A stretch of DNA of 64,000 nt from NCBI GenBank assembly GCA_036502005.1, contig DASXZH010000029.1:1-64000 (forward strand). Reading direction: 5' to 3'. The notes under the pieces were generated by a model, which saw nothing but the letters and a program-made list of their open reading frames with translations, did no database searches and was not told the DNA's origin. Shown one piece after another: positions 27,501 to 36,267 of the stretch (its first letter is position 1; each line of letters starts with the position of its first letter). The translations under genes were made by a program, and so were the position numbers. This DNA comes from DASXZH01 sp036502005. Lineage in GTDB: Bacteria > Armatimonadota > Fimbriimonadia > Fimbriimonadales > Fimbriimonadaceae.

Positions 27501-27741
27501 CAGGATTCCAATCAGCTCCCTGTGAACTGTTGATAAGCTGAGACTTCGCGTAGGTAATGCCCGCGTCGGCCAAATCTGCCGCCAATGAACGCTGCTGGGA
27601 AGTGTTCGCTTGAATGATGTTCCGATTGAGGATACCGATGAACACGAACCCAATCAATAGCAGAACGAACAGCACGATCAGTGCGATGATCAGGGTTTGA
27701 CCGCGTTGCTTAAACCATGGAAATGGGGAGTTAGTTCTCAT
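24505..27741 (-). CDS. PilX-like pilus assembly protein (1078 aa)
   Basis: The N-terminus RGQTLIIALIVLFVLLLIGFVF (residues 13-34) followed by a polar stretch (QQRSLAADLADAGITYAKSQ) matches the PilX-type arrangement: a hydrophobic helix, then an 'A-E/D-A' helix, without the usual prepilin Glu5. The remainder is a huge Gly/Asn/Pro/Thr-rich exported region with beta-type repeats (GSIYINGNALIYGVVDA, LYFEGNLRVRG). Classical PilX is about 200 residues, so this is some five times longer. Lies in the PilV-W-X order expected for minor pilin operons. Precise function unknown. Confidence 0.75.
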   Translation of the reverse strand: MRTNSPFPWFKQRGQTLIIALIVLFVLLLIGFVFIGILNRNIIQANTSQQRSLAADLADAGITYAKSQLINSSQGADWNPVRTQPLIMQTLTGASPALGSTNPVYAIDPDIYWIRPAAISKTSSVYYLHGTDPQQDLGGPDGLGPFTRIQFRNGRALIRVRYAPSDVDVTQTQTFGPVRQPGKTHNFLIIESVGRPGVLNSNDPTSIPRATNLGNVPAADAAFVNPNFALQYQYFNSQADLQNATALLAQYDNLFVQSRKLMAFASIGIIDHALFVTNVSHTSTPADIGIPFDLGINANDDSGATPQPVQPAAIMGSPNHGYPTTAGVYPGGGSIYINGNALIYGVVDATLNAALGETIAVAGTMGGVGPISSTTPGTPTINIIGYSGTSRYDGTATPPTGTTASQFTTFSGPNFNTFGGLIRDGVPGVDMNGNPRGVPYKEPPDITHVDPDTGYSRYLTITRDSGTFGTSGNNGQYGHGKGVYVNNAADLQTQNDENGRLTAGSVQALFQDFLNPNNGQPGSAWQGPYYVPPAAYLQLEPDGFFITLDGSGTMPTWRDQAGNDTGSAKIRYRVGGPISAAAPEGYIIDSYENLGTVSINDAVIPNSIYTTFGQPFSGVLYFEGNLRVRGVTPTLGTAAAPVGCPLTVVSMGNIYIEGSITKGVEQAGAVAVNLLATSPQGGIALLARDYVVLNTTQFFGPADHPVTVKNSTQNPAGLNPIMMAAANGEVDMRAEFLLDPTSNKSGMGTSTNPTNWAFFPSEYTDAVTNAAMDTNMLLTHTMDDGPGSNAFVELLINDGSTTDPNYDYNQTGSSSVAIYMLGQENYQRYAAFESQAFPLYASGVGGGDTNGAYMLSSQVGTPFQFVSPPFPPTQTANDLLIARTAIVPQDIRIEAVIDAQEGSFFVIPGEWFDPKPADARTATSPDNTAPAQLDRLENFGNNPKVPFYQEPLDVKITIDGSITENMPPPISQQSEWLKKWGWIPSLHGSSGEHIPTQHNDAIDGYDVTAGSLYVPNLFIQYDPVLATGRVNGFTVGQLVTNNPPVRTNPQDPTGLQMLPPLPCLPVSPTLFYFGEDNP

Positions 27742-27742
27742 G

Positions 27743-30286
27743 TTAGCGAAGGAAGTTCTTTACTGGAGCCGAAGCTTGTAGTGTGATTGTTTGTGCGTTC
27801 GGAATGTTCGATGCCTGCGGATAGTTGCGCATGGTTAACAGAACATTCAGAACTTCACGCGAATCGTAGTTCACCGCAACCGAATCTGCCGGTCGGTTGA
27901 ACTGCATTCGATAAGTGATGTGGAAATAGCCGCTGGGAAGGGGCACGTTAGGATCGGAATCGAACTGAATGTATCCCACCTTAAACCGGGGCTGGATCAT
28001 CACCGACAGCACGTTGTGCGGATCATAACCGGTGTTAGGATAAGCCTTTTTGGTGAAGTCGTAATCAGTCGTTGCTGACGTCCCTGGGGCTTGGGTCGCG
28101 CCCCCAAGTTGCGTGTAGTCTGTTGGCTCGGCCAGGTTGCTGTAGTTGATCACGTACTGATTGGGGCCGGGGTTAGCCGTCACCCTCGTGTAGCGGATCA
28201 TCTGGCCATTGGTATTGGTCTGGTCGGGGCCTTCTACAACTTCACTCGAAGGAACGATCGTGACATTATCGAACCCCTTCCAACCGGTCACCCATGGGGT
28301 TTTGGTGGTTGTAAATGTTGGAGGATTAGCTGGCGTGGGAGGAGGTGAGCCACAGGGGAACTCGTTTAGAGCAAAGGCTACCGGAGCAGCGTCGGCCGGA
28401 TCGGGATCCATCGGGCTGCACCATTCATCACCCTCGGGCTGCACGCGTAAATCGACAAACCTTTGAAGAACGGGCCTTAGAAGGGGATTTTGATTGTAGG
28501 CGGCGTTGTATCGCTCATTTATCGAAGCAAACTGCGGGTCGTAAAAATTTATGCCCGTTCCCTGAGAGGCCGTATCGGCGGCGGGGGTAAGCGGGGCAGC
28601 CGAGGGGGTGCTGGCGTTGCCGCAAGTAAGAGGCATTGGCGAGTTGTCTATATTCTTTGTAGTGGCAGCCGGATTTCCAAATTCCGAAATGCTGAACGAG
28701 CTTTCAACTTGGCCGCTGTGCGAATCGTAATCGAACGGAATGAACTCATCCCGTACGGCTTGGGAAAGGGTCAGCCAATCGTCGCCGGAAGGATCCTCCG
28801 CTTCGGCCGCTGCAATCCCTTCCGAAAATGGATATCGCGCCGATGCAGCAGTATTGGCCGCCGTCGAAATCGCATATTGGTTTAGGTCGAACATCGGCAG
28901 TATCTGGCCTGTCGTGACCGGAGTATTGACAACTCCGGTAAAGAGAAGCATGTTTTGCTGAGTGGTCGGCCAGATATCCGGAAACGCGGTTGTTGGTGAA
29001 GTCGAGTTTGTTCCGGCTGTTCCGAATGGCAACGCTCCCGAACGCAGGTCCATCACCAAGTAATCGTTTGCGCTGGGCGAAACTGACGGCGTATAAGGAA
29101 CAACCTGGCTTAGAACTGGGAAGGGGAAGATGGTCACAACGGCCGAGTTCCAGGCGCCCATCGTAGTTCTCAACACATCCGATGCGATGCCTAACTCCGG
29201 GTTCACATACGGGTTGTTATCGCTTCCTGTAAAGACTTTGGAGGAAGACGTGCTCTCGTTTCCAAAGGCAACCGCCGTCTCGCCGGTGGCCGATTCTTGG
29301 GCAACCGGGCTTGGGCGGAACTGGATAAGGCTTTGGATCTTAGGCAATACGGCCGCCGCGCCTAAATAGGTCGTGTTATAAGTGCTCACTACACGTGTTG
29401 CCAGGTTGTAAACCGGCATGATCATGTCCGATCGGGTGTCGTCGGTCACTACGGTTAGCGAAGCGTACTGCTGGTTCTGCAAATTTCGAATCCGCCAGGC
29501 CTGATCGGCTGCGCCACCGTTGGCAGCTAAATTCGTGTCAAGAGCAGGAGTTGAGAGTGTGAAGAAATAGGGATCGTCAATATAGGGGCTGTTCGGGTTT
29601 TTAGGATCATTCTTAAAGAACGCATAGCGCGTAACACCGCCTGGGTCTTTAAGCATCAGGTTAGGATTGAACTCCACTCGATAAAGAACAAAGAGATTCT
29701 CTCGTTGATCGCTTATGGGCGTCAGCAAGCCCTCAAATGGGTTGCTGTAGGCGCCAGCCGTATAAGTGGTTGTTCCACCGGAAGTGCTCGCCACCAAAGG
29801 TTGACGCAACCCTATAAAATATCGAACGATCGTGCCACCTTGGGTTGCAGGAACAATCGGCTGTCCATTGTTGCTCTGAAGAGTTGGATCGTAGTGTCCC
29901 GTCACATTGTTGTAGAAGCTTCCGTCCGCCGCGTTAGCAACTAAACTCGTCCTAGCCGGCTTGTAGATATCGATTCTGGAACTGTAGATCGGCATGTCGT
30001 AGGTGGTCGTCACATGGGTTGTCGGATCCGTGTAAGGCACCTGGATGACGGTTTCTCCGTTTATGCCTTCGTTATCGCCCACCGCCGTACCGCTCGCGAT
30101 GTCACGCGAGATCTGGTCGATGAGTTCCCTACCTTTCTCCTGCTCTTGCGCCAAGCTTTCTGCTGCTCTCGTGAAATTAAAGCTCTGGATCATCGGAACG
30201 ATGATAATGCTGAGCAGGACGGCCGTGATGGCCAGAACCACCAGCATTTCGATCAAGCTGAAGCCGCGCCGAATAACAGTTCTCAC
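27743..30286 (-). CDS. PilW-like minor prepilin (847 aa)
   Basis: Class III-type prepilin signal: a short basic leader MRTVIRRG, then FSLIEMLVVLAITAVLL with Glu at mature position 5. A polar helix follows (EQEKGRELIDQISRDIASGT) that is typical of PilW/PulJ-type minor pilins. The C-terminal ~780 residues are a Pro/Thr/Asn-rich beta domain far larger than ordinary minor pilins (about 200-350 aa). GTG start in a GTGA overlap with the PilV-like gene. Probably cleaved by the PilD encoded three genes upstream in the same operon. Confidence 0.82.
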   Translation of the reverse strand: MRTVIRRGFSLIEMLVVLAITAVLLSIIIVPMIQSFNFTRAAESLAQEQEKGRELIDQISRDIASGTAVGDNEGINGETVIQVPYTDPTTHVTTTYDMPIYSSRIDIYKPARTSLVANAADGSFYNNVTGHYDPTLQSNNGQPIVPATQGGTIVRYFIGLRQPLVASTSGGTTTYTAGAYSNPFEGLLTPISDQRENLFVLYRVEFNPNLMLKDPGGVTRYAFFKNDPKNPNSPYIDDPYFFTLSTPALDTNLAANGGAADQAWRIRNLQNQQYASLTVVTDDTRSDMIMPVYNLATRVVSTYNTTYLGAAAVLPKIQSLIQFRPSPVAQESATGETAVAFGNESTSSSKVFTGSDNNPYVNPELGIASDVLRTTMGAWNSAVVTIFPFPVLSQVVPYTPSVSPSANDYLVMDLRSGALPFGTAGTNSTSPTTAFPDIWPTTQQNMLLFTGVVNTPVTTGQILPMFDLNQYAISTAANTAASARYPFSEGIAAAEAEDPSGDDWLTLSQAVRDEFIPFDYDSHSGQVESSFSISEFGNPAATTKNIDNSPMPLTCGNASTPSAAPLTPAADTASQGTGINFYDPQFASINERYNAAYNQNPLLRPVLQRFVDLRVQPEGDEWCSPMDPDPADAAPVAFALNEFPCGSPPPTPANPPTFTTTKTPWVTGWKGFDNVTIVPSSEVVEGPDQTNTNGQMIRYTRVTANPGPNQYVINYSNLAEPTDYTQLGGATQAPGTSATTDYDFTKKAYPNTGYDPHNVLSVMIQPRFKVGYIQFDSDPNVPLPSGYFHITYRMQFNRPADSVAVNYDSREVLNVLLTMRNYPQASNIPNAQTITLQASAPVKNFLR

Positions 30287-32475
30287 TGCAGGCCTCCATT
30301 TTCCAGAATGGCTTGAGTGCTAATAACCCGCCATCCGTTTTCCCAGAGATTAAATGGCGACAGGTTGTTTGCGCCAGAGGTTTTGCTAAAAGTGACCGAG
30401 TTCGGGTTGTAGAACTCCTTAATCAAGATGCTCGTTCCCTTCACGCCGCGAACCGCATACCCGTTTGAAAAATCAGCACCGAGCGCCTGAGGATCAATAT
30501 CCGAAATCAACACAGACGGGACGCCTCCGACAAGCTTGACCAATGCCGACTGGCCACGAGCGCATTGCAGAGAATGATCCGTTCGCTGATACCAAAGCTC
30601 ATCAAAACTCACCGTCTGTCCCACATCCGCTTTGGCAAAGTTGATGTTGAGCAAGCTATTGCACGTCGACGTGGAAGAAGGACCAACCACGCTCGCCGAA
30701 GGCGGAATGTAAAACTGGCCCGGCAAAGGCGTGACTGTGCTGATCTGGACGTAGTTGGCGGCGCCGCGGGTCACCTGGGTGGCCCATTCGTTAACTCCCA
30801 TGTAAAAGACCCGGAACGTGTGCTGGGTTGCATTGGGCGTAAAGTTATTTACCGCCGTCGTCCAGGGAGTCGTTGGGCTGGGGCTTGATCCAGGCACTAG
30901 AAATACTTCGGAAATCGTCGACGCTCCTGTCGGATTAAAATTAAGCAGTCCCGTGTGATAGTTCACGGTAAAGGCGGTGGAGTTAAGAACTCCTCCCGTG
31001 TCTTCATCCAGCACGACTACGGCTGCGGGAGAAGGAATCACATTGCCGGTTGGAATTCCTGCGAAGTTCGTCCCGTCTGCTTCGGCTCCGAACTGGTGTT
31101 TGATGTTCGTCAACTTGAGCTGATACGAGTAAGGAGCAGTCTCCGGCAATCGAAAATCTTCTTTCAGGATGCGCCAATCGTAGACGTCGTAATCCGCTTT
31201 GGCTTGTAAAGGCACTGCGCTTCCGCCCACCGACTGCTGGACATAACCATAGGCCAGCGGATTTACAAGGATCAGGCCCAGCGATGAGTTCACGACGATG
31301 TACTGGTAAGGATTTCTAGGCGTCCCATCCGCGTTGACCGTGGAATCGAAAGGCTGCACCGGGCTGCCCGTGAAGTAGGCAAGAGTGATATCGTCAAAAT
31401 CTCTCGCAACCCTTAGCGAGTTGTAGTCGATCGCAACCAAAGATTCACCAGGGTTAAGATAGGTGCCACCCGACATGTCAAGCGCGCAGTAACAAGTCGC
31501 GTTTGGCGTTGAGGGCGCCGTGCTCGTTGGAGGCATTGTTACTGACGGCATGATGATGGTTCTCCCAACAACACCCGCCGTGGTATTGATCTGAGCGGCA
31601 AAAGTGACTCTGTATCGAGGCTGCGTTTGTCCTAATACGTTCGCGCCATTGACCGGAACATAAAGGAAGGGCTTTGCAGGCGTGGAGTCGTCCCAGAAGT
31701 AGTCGTAGTTCGGCACCGCATATGGCGTCACGACGAAATCTCCTCCGACCACCGGAACCCCCGTCGCGATGATGCCCGCGGTGCTGTACAGTTGGCCGGC
31801 TGGCGGGCCGATCGACTTTTGAAGATCGTTCCCGTAAACCGAAAGCGTTGGCTGCGACGTGGTAGCGGCAGGAAGGTACGGCGGGTTCGCCAAAGGCAGG
31901 ATCGGTGCGAACTGAAGCTTCAGCAAACAACCCGAGATCGAGGGCGCCGTTGCCGAGCCAGTTGCCGGAGGCGGGTTATAAGCGCGAGGGCTCGGAACCG
32001 CGCCGCCTTCGCCAATCACATGGCGGAAGTTATTCGGCCCGCTAAGCAGTTGCCATGGCCCCAAGTCGGTCGTGCCATTGTAGACGTCCCAAGTGGTTGG
32101 CGCGCCAGAGTAATTTAGACCCCAGACGGCAGGTTGCGCCGTTTCCAGAGCGATATTGTTGCCTGCTGGGCCGAGTTCATTCGGATTTTGGTCTGAAATG
32201 GTTTCGACAAGATTGCTGCCGTTCATGGTGTAAGTGACCGGCACGATCTCTTCCGGTAGGTTATTCGAGAAGCCCCGAATCCTATCCATCTCACTGTGAG
32301 CAAGTCCGTTCGCGACCGTCTCCGCTCGTGTCGCGGCAAGTATCTTAAATCCGCCCGGGAATATCTGCGCAATCGCGAGAATTCCGATTAAGAATACGAC
32401 AATGACAACGAGCAACTCAATAAGAGAGGTTCCCGCTATCAATCCGTTCCTTCGTTTTAGCTTCATGGCTTTCAT
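30283..32475 (-). CDS. PilV-like minor prepilin (730 aa)
   Basis: Prepilin-type N-terminus: leader MKAMKLKRRNGLIAG, then TSLIELLVVIVVFLIGILA with Glu5. The following segment (FPGGFKILAATRAETVANGLAHSEMDRIRG) resembles PilV. The long C-terminal beta-rich region (about 700 residues) has no recognised domain. An internal ATG (MKLKRRN) three codons later is an alternative start. Overlaps the PilW-like start by 4 bp and follows the main prepilin by 22 bp. Confidence 0.82.
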   Translation of the reverse strand: MKAMKLKRRNGLIAGTSLIELLVVIVVFLIGILAIAQIFPGGFKILAATRAETVANGLAHSEMDRIRGFSNNLPEEIVPVTYTMNGSNLVETISDQNPNELGPAGNNIALETAQPAVWGLNYSGAPTTWDVYNGTTDLGPWQLLSGPNNFRHVIGEGGAVPSPRAYNPPPATGSATAPSISGCLLKLQFAPILPLANPPYLPAATTSQPTLSVYGNDLQKSIGPPAGQLYSTAGIIATGVPVVGGDFVVTPYAVPNYDYFWDDSTPAKPFLYVPVNGANVLGQTQPRYRVTFAAQINTTAGVVGRTIIMPSVTMPPTSTAPSTPNATCYCALDMSGGTYLNPGESLVAIDYNSLRVARDFDDITLAYFTGSPVQPFDSTVNADGTPRNPYQYIVVNSSLGLILVNPLAYGYVQQSVGGSAVPLQAKADYDVYDWRILKEDFRLPETAPYSYQLKLTNIKHQFGAEADGTNFAGIPTGNVIPSPAAVVVLDEDTGGVLNSTAFTVNYHTGLLNFNPTGASTISEVFLVPGSSPSPTTPWTTAVNNFTPNATQHTFRVFYMGVNEWATQVTRGAANYVQISTVTPLPGQFYIPPSASVVGPSSTSTCNSLLNINFAKADVGQTVSFDELWYQRTDHSLQCARGQSALVKLVGGVPSVLISDIDPQALGADFSNGYAVRGVKGTSILIKEFYNPNSVTFSKTSGANNLSPFNLWENGWRVISTQAILENGGLQ

Positions 32476-32497
32476 CTTCGTTGCTGTTGGCCCTCAG

Positions 32498-33415
32498 CTA
32501 TGGCGTAAAGTTCCAAGGCGCGTTGGCGACCGTTGCGGAGTCATACATCTTGGCGTTTCCGCCGATGAAAAGCACCACGTCGCGTTTTTCGCCCGGAGTC
32601 GGGACATTGCCCGTATAGTCTCTGAAAAATGTATCCCACGTAATAACCGTCGAATCAGGCGGGTTGTTGTATCCAAGCTGGTTGAGTTGGTCGCTCGCGG
32701 AACCCGGGACGCCAGTCGAAGCTCCCGTATTTGTGCACCACGTTCCGCTACCGAGCTGGCTTCCTAGCCCATACCCCGTCCAAAACAGCGCATAGTGTGA
32801 CTCATACTGGGTCGCTCCGTTCGGCTCAAGGACGGGAGCAACGTCGTATCCATCCGCCAAATAAAACTCCTGAGGCGGATTGCAGTTGAGCGTCCCAACG
32901 CCATCGGTCGTACACGTGCTGGAACTAGGATTCATTGTGACAGGAAACTGAGGATTCACCGCTAGGACGGTATTGTAACCGTAGGCCTGTGTATTGCAGG
33001 TTGCAGAACCTGTAGGAATTGGGCCCGGCCAATAAACACACGGTGCATTTCCAGCAGTCCCACAGTTGATGCCTCCTACTACCTGCAATGAATTCGCATG
33101 ATCATATCCAGGCTGAAAAGTCGATAGAGAACTTACGCGCTTAGGATAAAGATAGCCCTGAGTTTGATCCGCTGCCGTTATAGGAGGCGGAGTCGCGCTG
33201 TAGGGAATTGTTGTGAACAGTTCCGGCGGATAGCCGCCTTGGTCAACCCTATATAGCTGAAGTGCTGAACGGAGCTCGTTCAGGTGGCTCATGTCTGAGC
33301 TGCGATAGGCAGCGTCCTTCGCTCGCATAGCGGCCGGGAAAATAATGGCTGCTAGGATCGATATGATCGCTATCACGACTAATAATTCTATTAGGGTAAA
33401 TCCAACCCGTTTCAT
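32498..33415 (-). CDS. Prepilin, candidate major pilin
   Basis: Very short leader MKRVG, then FTLIELLVVIAIISILAAI with Glu5, the standard T4P/pseudopilin signal. A conserved N-terminal helix runs to about residue 35, then a polar helix (YRSSDMSHLNELRSALQLYR) that is common in pilins. At 305 aa it is the smallest pilin in the cluster. It has several cysteines in the globular domain that could form disulphides. Its ATG overlaps the pilD stop (ATGA). Whether it is the major subunit cannot be told from sequence. Confidence 0.88.
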   Translation of the reverse strand: MKRVGFTLIELLVVIAIISILAAIIFPAAMRAKDAAYRSSDMSHLNELRSALQLYRVDQGGYPPELFTTIPYSATPPPITAADQTQGYLYPKRVSSLSTFQPGYDHANSLQVVGGINCGTAGNAPCVYWPGPIPTGSATCNTQAYGYNTVLAVNPQFPVTMNPSSSTCTTDGVGTLNCNPPQEFYLADGYDVAPVLEPNGATQYESHYALFWTGYGLGSQLGSGTWCTNTGASTGVPGSASDQLNQLGYNNPPDSTVITWDTFFRDYTGNVPTPGEKRDVVLFIGGNAKMYDSATVANAPWNFTP

Positions 33416-34647
33416 GTACGCATACTCCAGCCCTCACCTTCCAATAGACCCCCCTTATAGCTCAAGTGTTCCAATAGCAAAACCGGTTTTGCGCGATTTG
33501 CCTTTCCCGAAGCCCAGTCGAAGTACGCCTGGACGCCAGATAGGAGTTGAGATGCGAAAATCGTCGCAACAATCGCCCCTAAAGCCAAGTAAGGCCCGAA
33601 CGGAATCATCGTGTGCTCAACCTCCGCATCATCCCAATCCTCCGCGCCAATAAATGCCGGTTCTTTGAACCACCACATATAGAGCTTGGGGATAAAAAGC
33701 CCGATGATATCGGCGCCAAGCAAATAACCAAGTCCACAAAACAGTAGAGAGCCGATGCTCTCCGGAGGATAAAACTCCTCTTCCTCGTCACTGCTCTCCG
33801 AGGCGCTATCGCCCTGAGTGCCAACATTCGGCGGCCCTCGTCGGATGAGCACCTGCGCTACTCCTAACACTGCGCCCAAAACAACCGCCAGCCCAAAGCT
33901 CAAAAGCGCCACCGCCGGGAACAGCACACAGCCGATGCCACGCGCCATTTTGATGTCGCCGTGCCCCATCGCGTCTTTGCGAAAGGCAACGCGCCCGAGG
34001 AACGCGATCCCCCACAGCACGCCCACGCCGGTCAGCCATCCCGCGAGGGCACTCGGCATGCCCCACATCATGGCTCCCGGTGCGTGTGAATAAATCAGCC
34101 AAAAGTTATAACCTATCCCTAGTACAGCAAGAAAGGCGTTTATCTGATCTGGGATGATAAACAACTCCCAGTCAATAAAGATAATCGCCACCAATGCCGA
34201 AGCCGCCGCCGCGTACACGCATGCACGCACCGGGTCCCAGCCCGCTACAAAATATTGATACCAAATACCGGACCAGATCGCACCGTTTAAAAGTTCAACA
34301 AAGAAGTATCTTGAGGAGACTTTAACGCCACAATGGCGGCACTTGCCTCTCAGTGCCAACCAACTGAGCAACGGAACCAAATCGGGGATCTCAAGCCGGT
34401 GCTTGCAATTTGGGCAAAAACTGTAAACCGGCTTTCCCAATCCCAGGCCCCGCGGCATTCGATAGATCACTACATTTAGGAAGCTGCCAACAAACGCGCC
34501 GCACCAGAGGCCCATCACCCAGGTCCAAGCCGGGAATTCACCTACCAAACGGTTGCCTCGGCTTTGTCTTGTCTGCTTGGCTCTGCCATAGATTCTCTTC
34601 CGAAGGCGATTGCGGGCAGGCACAGCTATGGTGGCTCTGGCACGCAC
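33412..34647 (-). CDS. pilD: Prepilin peptidase PilD (leader peptidase/N-methyltransferase)
   Basis: Membrane aspartic protease that cleaves and N-methylates prepilins. Motifs: GAFVGSFLNVVIYRMPRG, two zinc-type pairs CPNC and CRHC (about residues 82-111), catalytic Asp in FIDWELFIIPD (about 159) and in GHGDIKM (about 226). An acidic insert of about 110 residues (containing SASESSDEEEE) separates the second Asp from the final IPFGPYLALGA block. The open frame begins at a GTG (34647), but a TTG at 34548 preceded by GAGG and closer to the usual N-terminus is more likely, giving about 378 aa. The first 33 residues are therefore doubtful. Confidence 0.92.
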   Translation of the reverse strand: MRARATIAVPARNRLRKRIYGRAKQTRQSRGNRLVGEFPAWTWVMGLWCGAFVGSFLNVVIYRMPRGLGLGKPVYSFCPNCKHRLEIPDLVPLLSWLALRGKCRHCGVKVSSRYFFVELLNGAIWSGIWYQYFVAGWDPVRACVYAAAASALVAIIFIDWELFIIPDQINAFLAVLGIGYNFWLIYSHAPGAMMWGMPSALAGWLTGVGVLWGIAFLGRVAFRKDAMGHGDIKMARGIGCVLFPAVALLSFGLAVVLGAVLGVAQVLIRRGPPNVGTQGDSASESSDEEEEFYPPESIGSLLFCGLGYLLGADIIGLFIPKLYMWWFKEPAFIGAEDWDDAEVEHTMIPFGPYLALGAIVATIFASQLLSGVQAYFDWASGKANRAKPVLLLEHLSYKGGLLEGEGWSMRT

Positions 34648-34775
34648 AAACGCACGGCAAGCCCCGCTCGCATTCCACCGAACTCAACAACCCCACTTCT
34701 TTTACCTCAAGACGGGTTGAAAAGGGCAAAAGGTGACCTAGAAAGGTGAAGAACTTGCTGATACAGGCTCCTCTT
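34648..34775. other. Intergenic leader upstream of pilD
   Basis: The gap between pilD and pilC is 365 bp in all. This first part contains no convincing gene. Since a terminator follows pilC, pilD should have its own promoter here or within the adjoining repeat, but I found no consensus -35/-10 pair. The remainder of the gap holds a four-hairpin repeat and the pilC terminator. Confidence 0.5.
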
Positions 34776-34919
34776 TCTGTCGCGAAGCTCTGGGCTGCGA
34801 AAGCTTGCTTTCGCTTTGGGCTAGGAAGCTTGCTTCCGGCCGGGTTCACTTTGAGCGCGGCAGCAAGCTGCCTGATTCGAGCGAAAGCAAACTTCCGCAG
34901 TCCAGAGCTTCGCGACGGA
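34776..34919. repeat. Four-hairpin repeat element, copy 1
   Basis: Four successive stem-loops with 5-7 bp stems and tetraloops: GCGAAAG-CTTG-CTTTCGC (34797-34814), GGAAG-CTTG-CTTCC (34824-34837), GGCAG-CAAG-CTGCC (34859-34872) and GCGAAAG-CAAA-CTTCCGC (34881-34898). The outer arms 34776-34814 and 34881-34919 are also near-perfect inverted repeats (35 of 39 positions). A related element occurs at 57222-57361 and shares the flanking words GCTTTkGrCT and GCCTGATT. Confidence 0.8.
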
Positions 34920-34956
34920 TTCCCCGAACCTTGTGAAGGGCGATCCAAGCCACAAC

Positions 34957-34989
34957 AAAAAGGCCTCTTGGATACTAGTCCAAGAGGCC
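34957..34989 (-). terminator. Rho-independent terminator after pilC
   Basis: On the minus strand an 11-bp perfect stem, GGCCTCTTGGA/TCCAAGAGGCC with a 6-nt loop, is followed by five T residues. It starts 24 bp after the pilC stop codon. It separates the pilBTC transcript from pilD and the pilin genes. Confidence 0.9.
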
Positions 34990-35012
34990 AAGTCTGTGAT
35001 TTTCTCGTTGCC

Positions 35013-36245
35013 TTACTTGTCGTCGCCGCCGCCAGAGGACAGCGAAGAAATAACTTTAACAAGTGGGAGGAACATCGAGATAACGATAAATCCTACGACG
35101 AAACCAAGTCCAACGATCATGATCGGCTCAAGAGCAGCCGTCAGCGAAGCCAAAGCAGCTTCCACTTCACTCTCGTAGAAGTCGGCGATCTTCTGCAACA
35201 TGAAGTCCAGAGAGCCGGACTCCTCGCCGATTCCAATCATGTGGACGACCATGGGCGGGAACAAGCGCGACTGTTCCAAAGGATCACCAATGCGGTCTCC
35301 TTCACGAATTCTTGCGCGAGCTTCCATAACCGCGTCGGACATGATCGTGTTGCCGACTGTACCTGCAACAGTTTCCATCGCCTGCAGAATCGGAACGCCA
35401 GAAGTCAACAGCGTGCCCATCGTTCGGCTAAAACGAGCCAAACAGATCTTGTGGTGAAGCTTGCCGAATACAGGCACTTTTAGCTTCAATCTATCTGCAA
35501 CACGCCTTCCAAACCGTGTACTCGTGAAGAGTTTCCACGAAATAATGATAAACCCGATGGATAGGATAATGACCCACCAATCGTTCGTGAGGGCGTTAGC
35601 ACATGAGATAAGGAACTGAGTAGGTGCGGGAAGATCATCCGATTTTAAACCCAGGTCCAACAGGATCTTTGCCCATTGAGGAACAAACCAATAAACAAGG
35701 AAAAGTGTAATACCCGTGGCCATGACGGCAACGAGGACCGGGTAGGTCATGGCGGATTTCACCTTTCGGCGAAGTTCCACGTCCTTTTCCAAGAAGTGAG
35801 AAAGCCTCTGTAGAGACTCCTCAAGTACGCCGCCGATTTCTCCGGCGCGAATCAAGCCGATAAAGAGGTTGCTAAAGCATTTCGGGTGCCGCTGCATGGC
35901 ACGTGAAAGGCTTTCGCCTCCTTCTACACGTTCGCCGATGTCCACCAAGATTTTCTTGAGCTTGGGGTCTTGCGTCTGTTGCGAAAGAACGTCCAAACAC
36001 CGAACGAGCGAAACGCCCGCGTCAACCATAGTAGAAAACTGGCGGCAGAAAACGGCCAAGTGGCCAAGTTTTACTTTTCCGTATTTCTTGACCTTTGCGC
36101 CCTTAGACTTGATCATCGTAACTTCGGTGATCGTAAAGCCTTGTTCTTCAAAGCGCTTCCTTAGGATGTCTTCGCTTTCAGCCTCCGCCGTGCCCTTTTG
36201 AAGGCCACCGCTTGCGTCTTTAAATGTATAGCTGTATACGGGCAT
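35013..36245 (-). CDS. pilC: Type IV pilus inner-membrane platform protein PilC
   Basis: Polytopic inner-membrane protein on which PilB/PilT act. Two T2SF domains (about residues 70-195 and 273-395) each precede membrane segments; the hydrophobic stretches near 168-190, 222-240 and 375-398 are visible. Characteristic words: FTITEV near 35, FCRQFSTMVDAGVSLVRCL, FSNLFIGLIRAGEIGG, and in the second repeat FSRTMGTLLTSGVPILQAM and MIGIGEESGSLDFML. Length 410 is standard. Lies 22 bp after pilT; transcription ends at the strong hairpin just downstream. Confidence 0.96.
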   Translation of the reverse strand: MPVYSYTFKDASGGLQKGTAEAESEDILRKRFEEQGFTITEVTMIKSKGAKVKKYGKVKLGHLAVFCRQFSTMVDAGVSLVRCLDVLSQQTQDPKLKKILVDIGERVEGGESLSRAMQRHPKCFSNLFIGLIRAGEIGGVLEESLQRLSHFLEKDVELRRKVKSAMTYPVLVAVMATGITLFLVYWFVPQWAKILLDLGLKSDDLPAPTQFLISCANALTNDWWVIILSIGFIIISWKLFTSTRFGRRVADRLKLKVPVFGKLHHKICLARFSRTMGTLLTSGVPILQAMETVAGTVGNTIMSDAVMEARARIREGDRIGDPLEQSRLFPPMVVHMIGIGEESGSLDFMLQKIADFYESEVEAALASLTAALEPIMIVGLGFVVGFIVISMFLPLVKVISSLSSGGGDDK

Positions 36246-36267
36246 TTTATTTTCCTAAACTATAACC

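Noticed and set aside
34746..35483. Plus-strand frame of 245 codons antisense to the pilC 3' end
   Set aside because: It crosses the four-hairpin repeat, the pilC terminator and pilC coding sequence in antisense; no supporting features.
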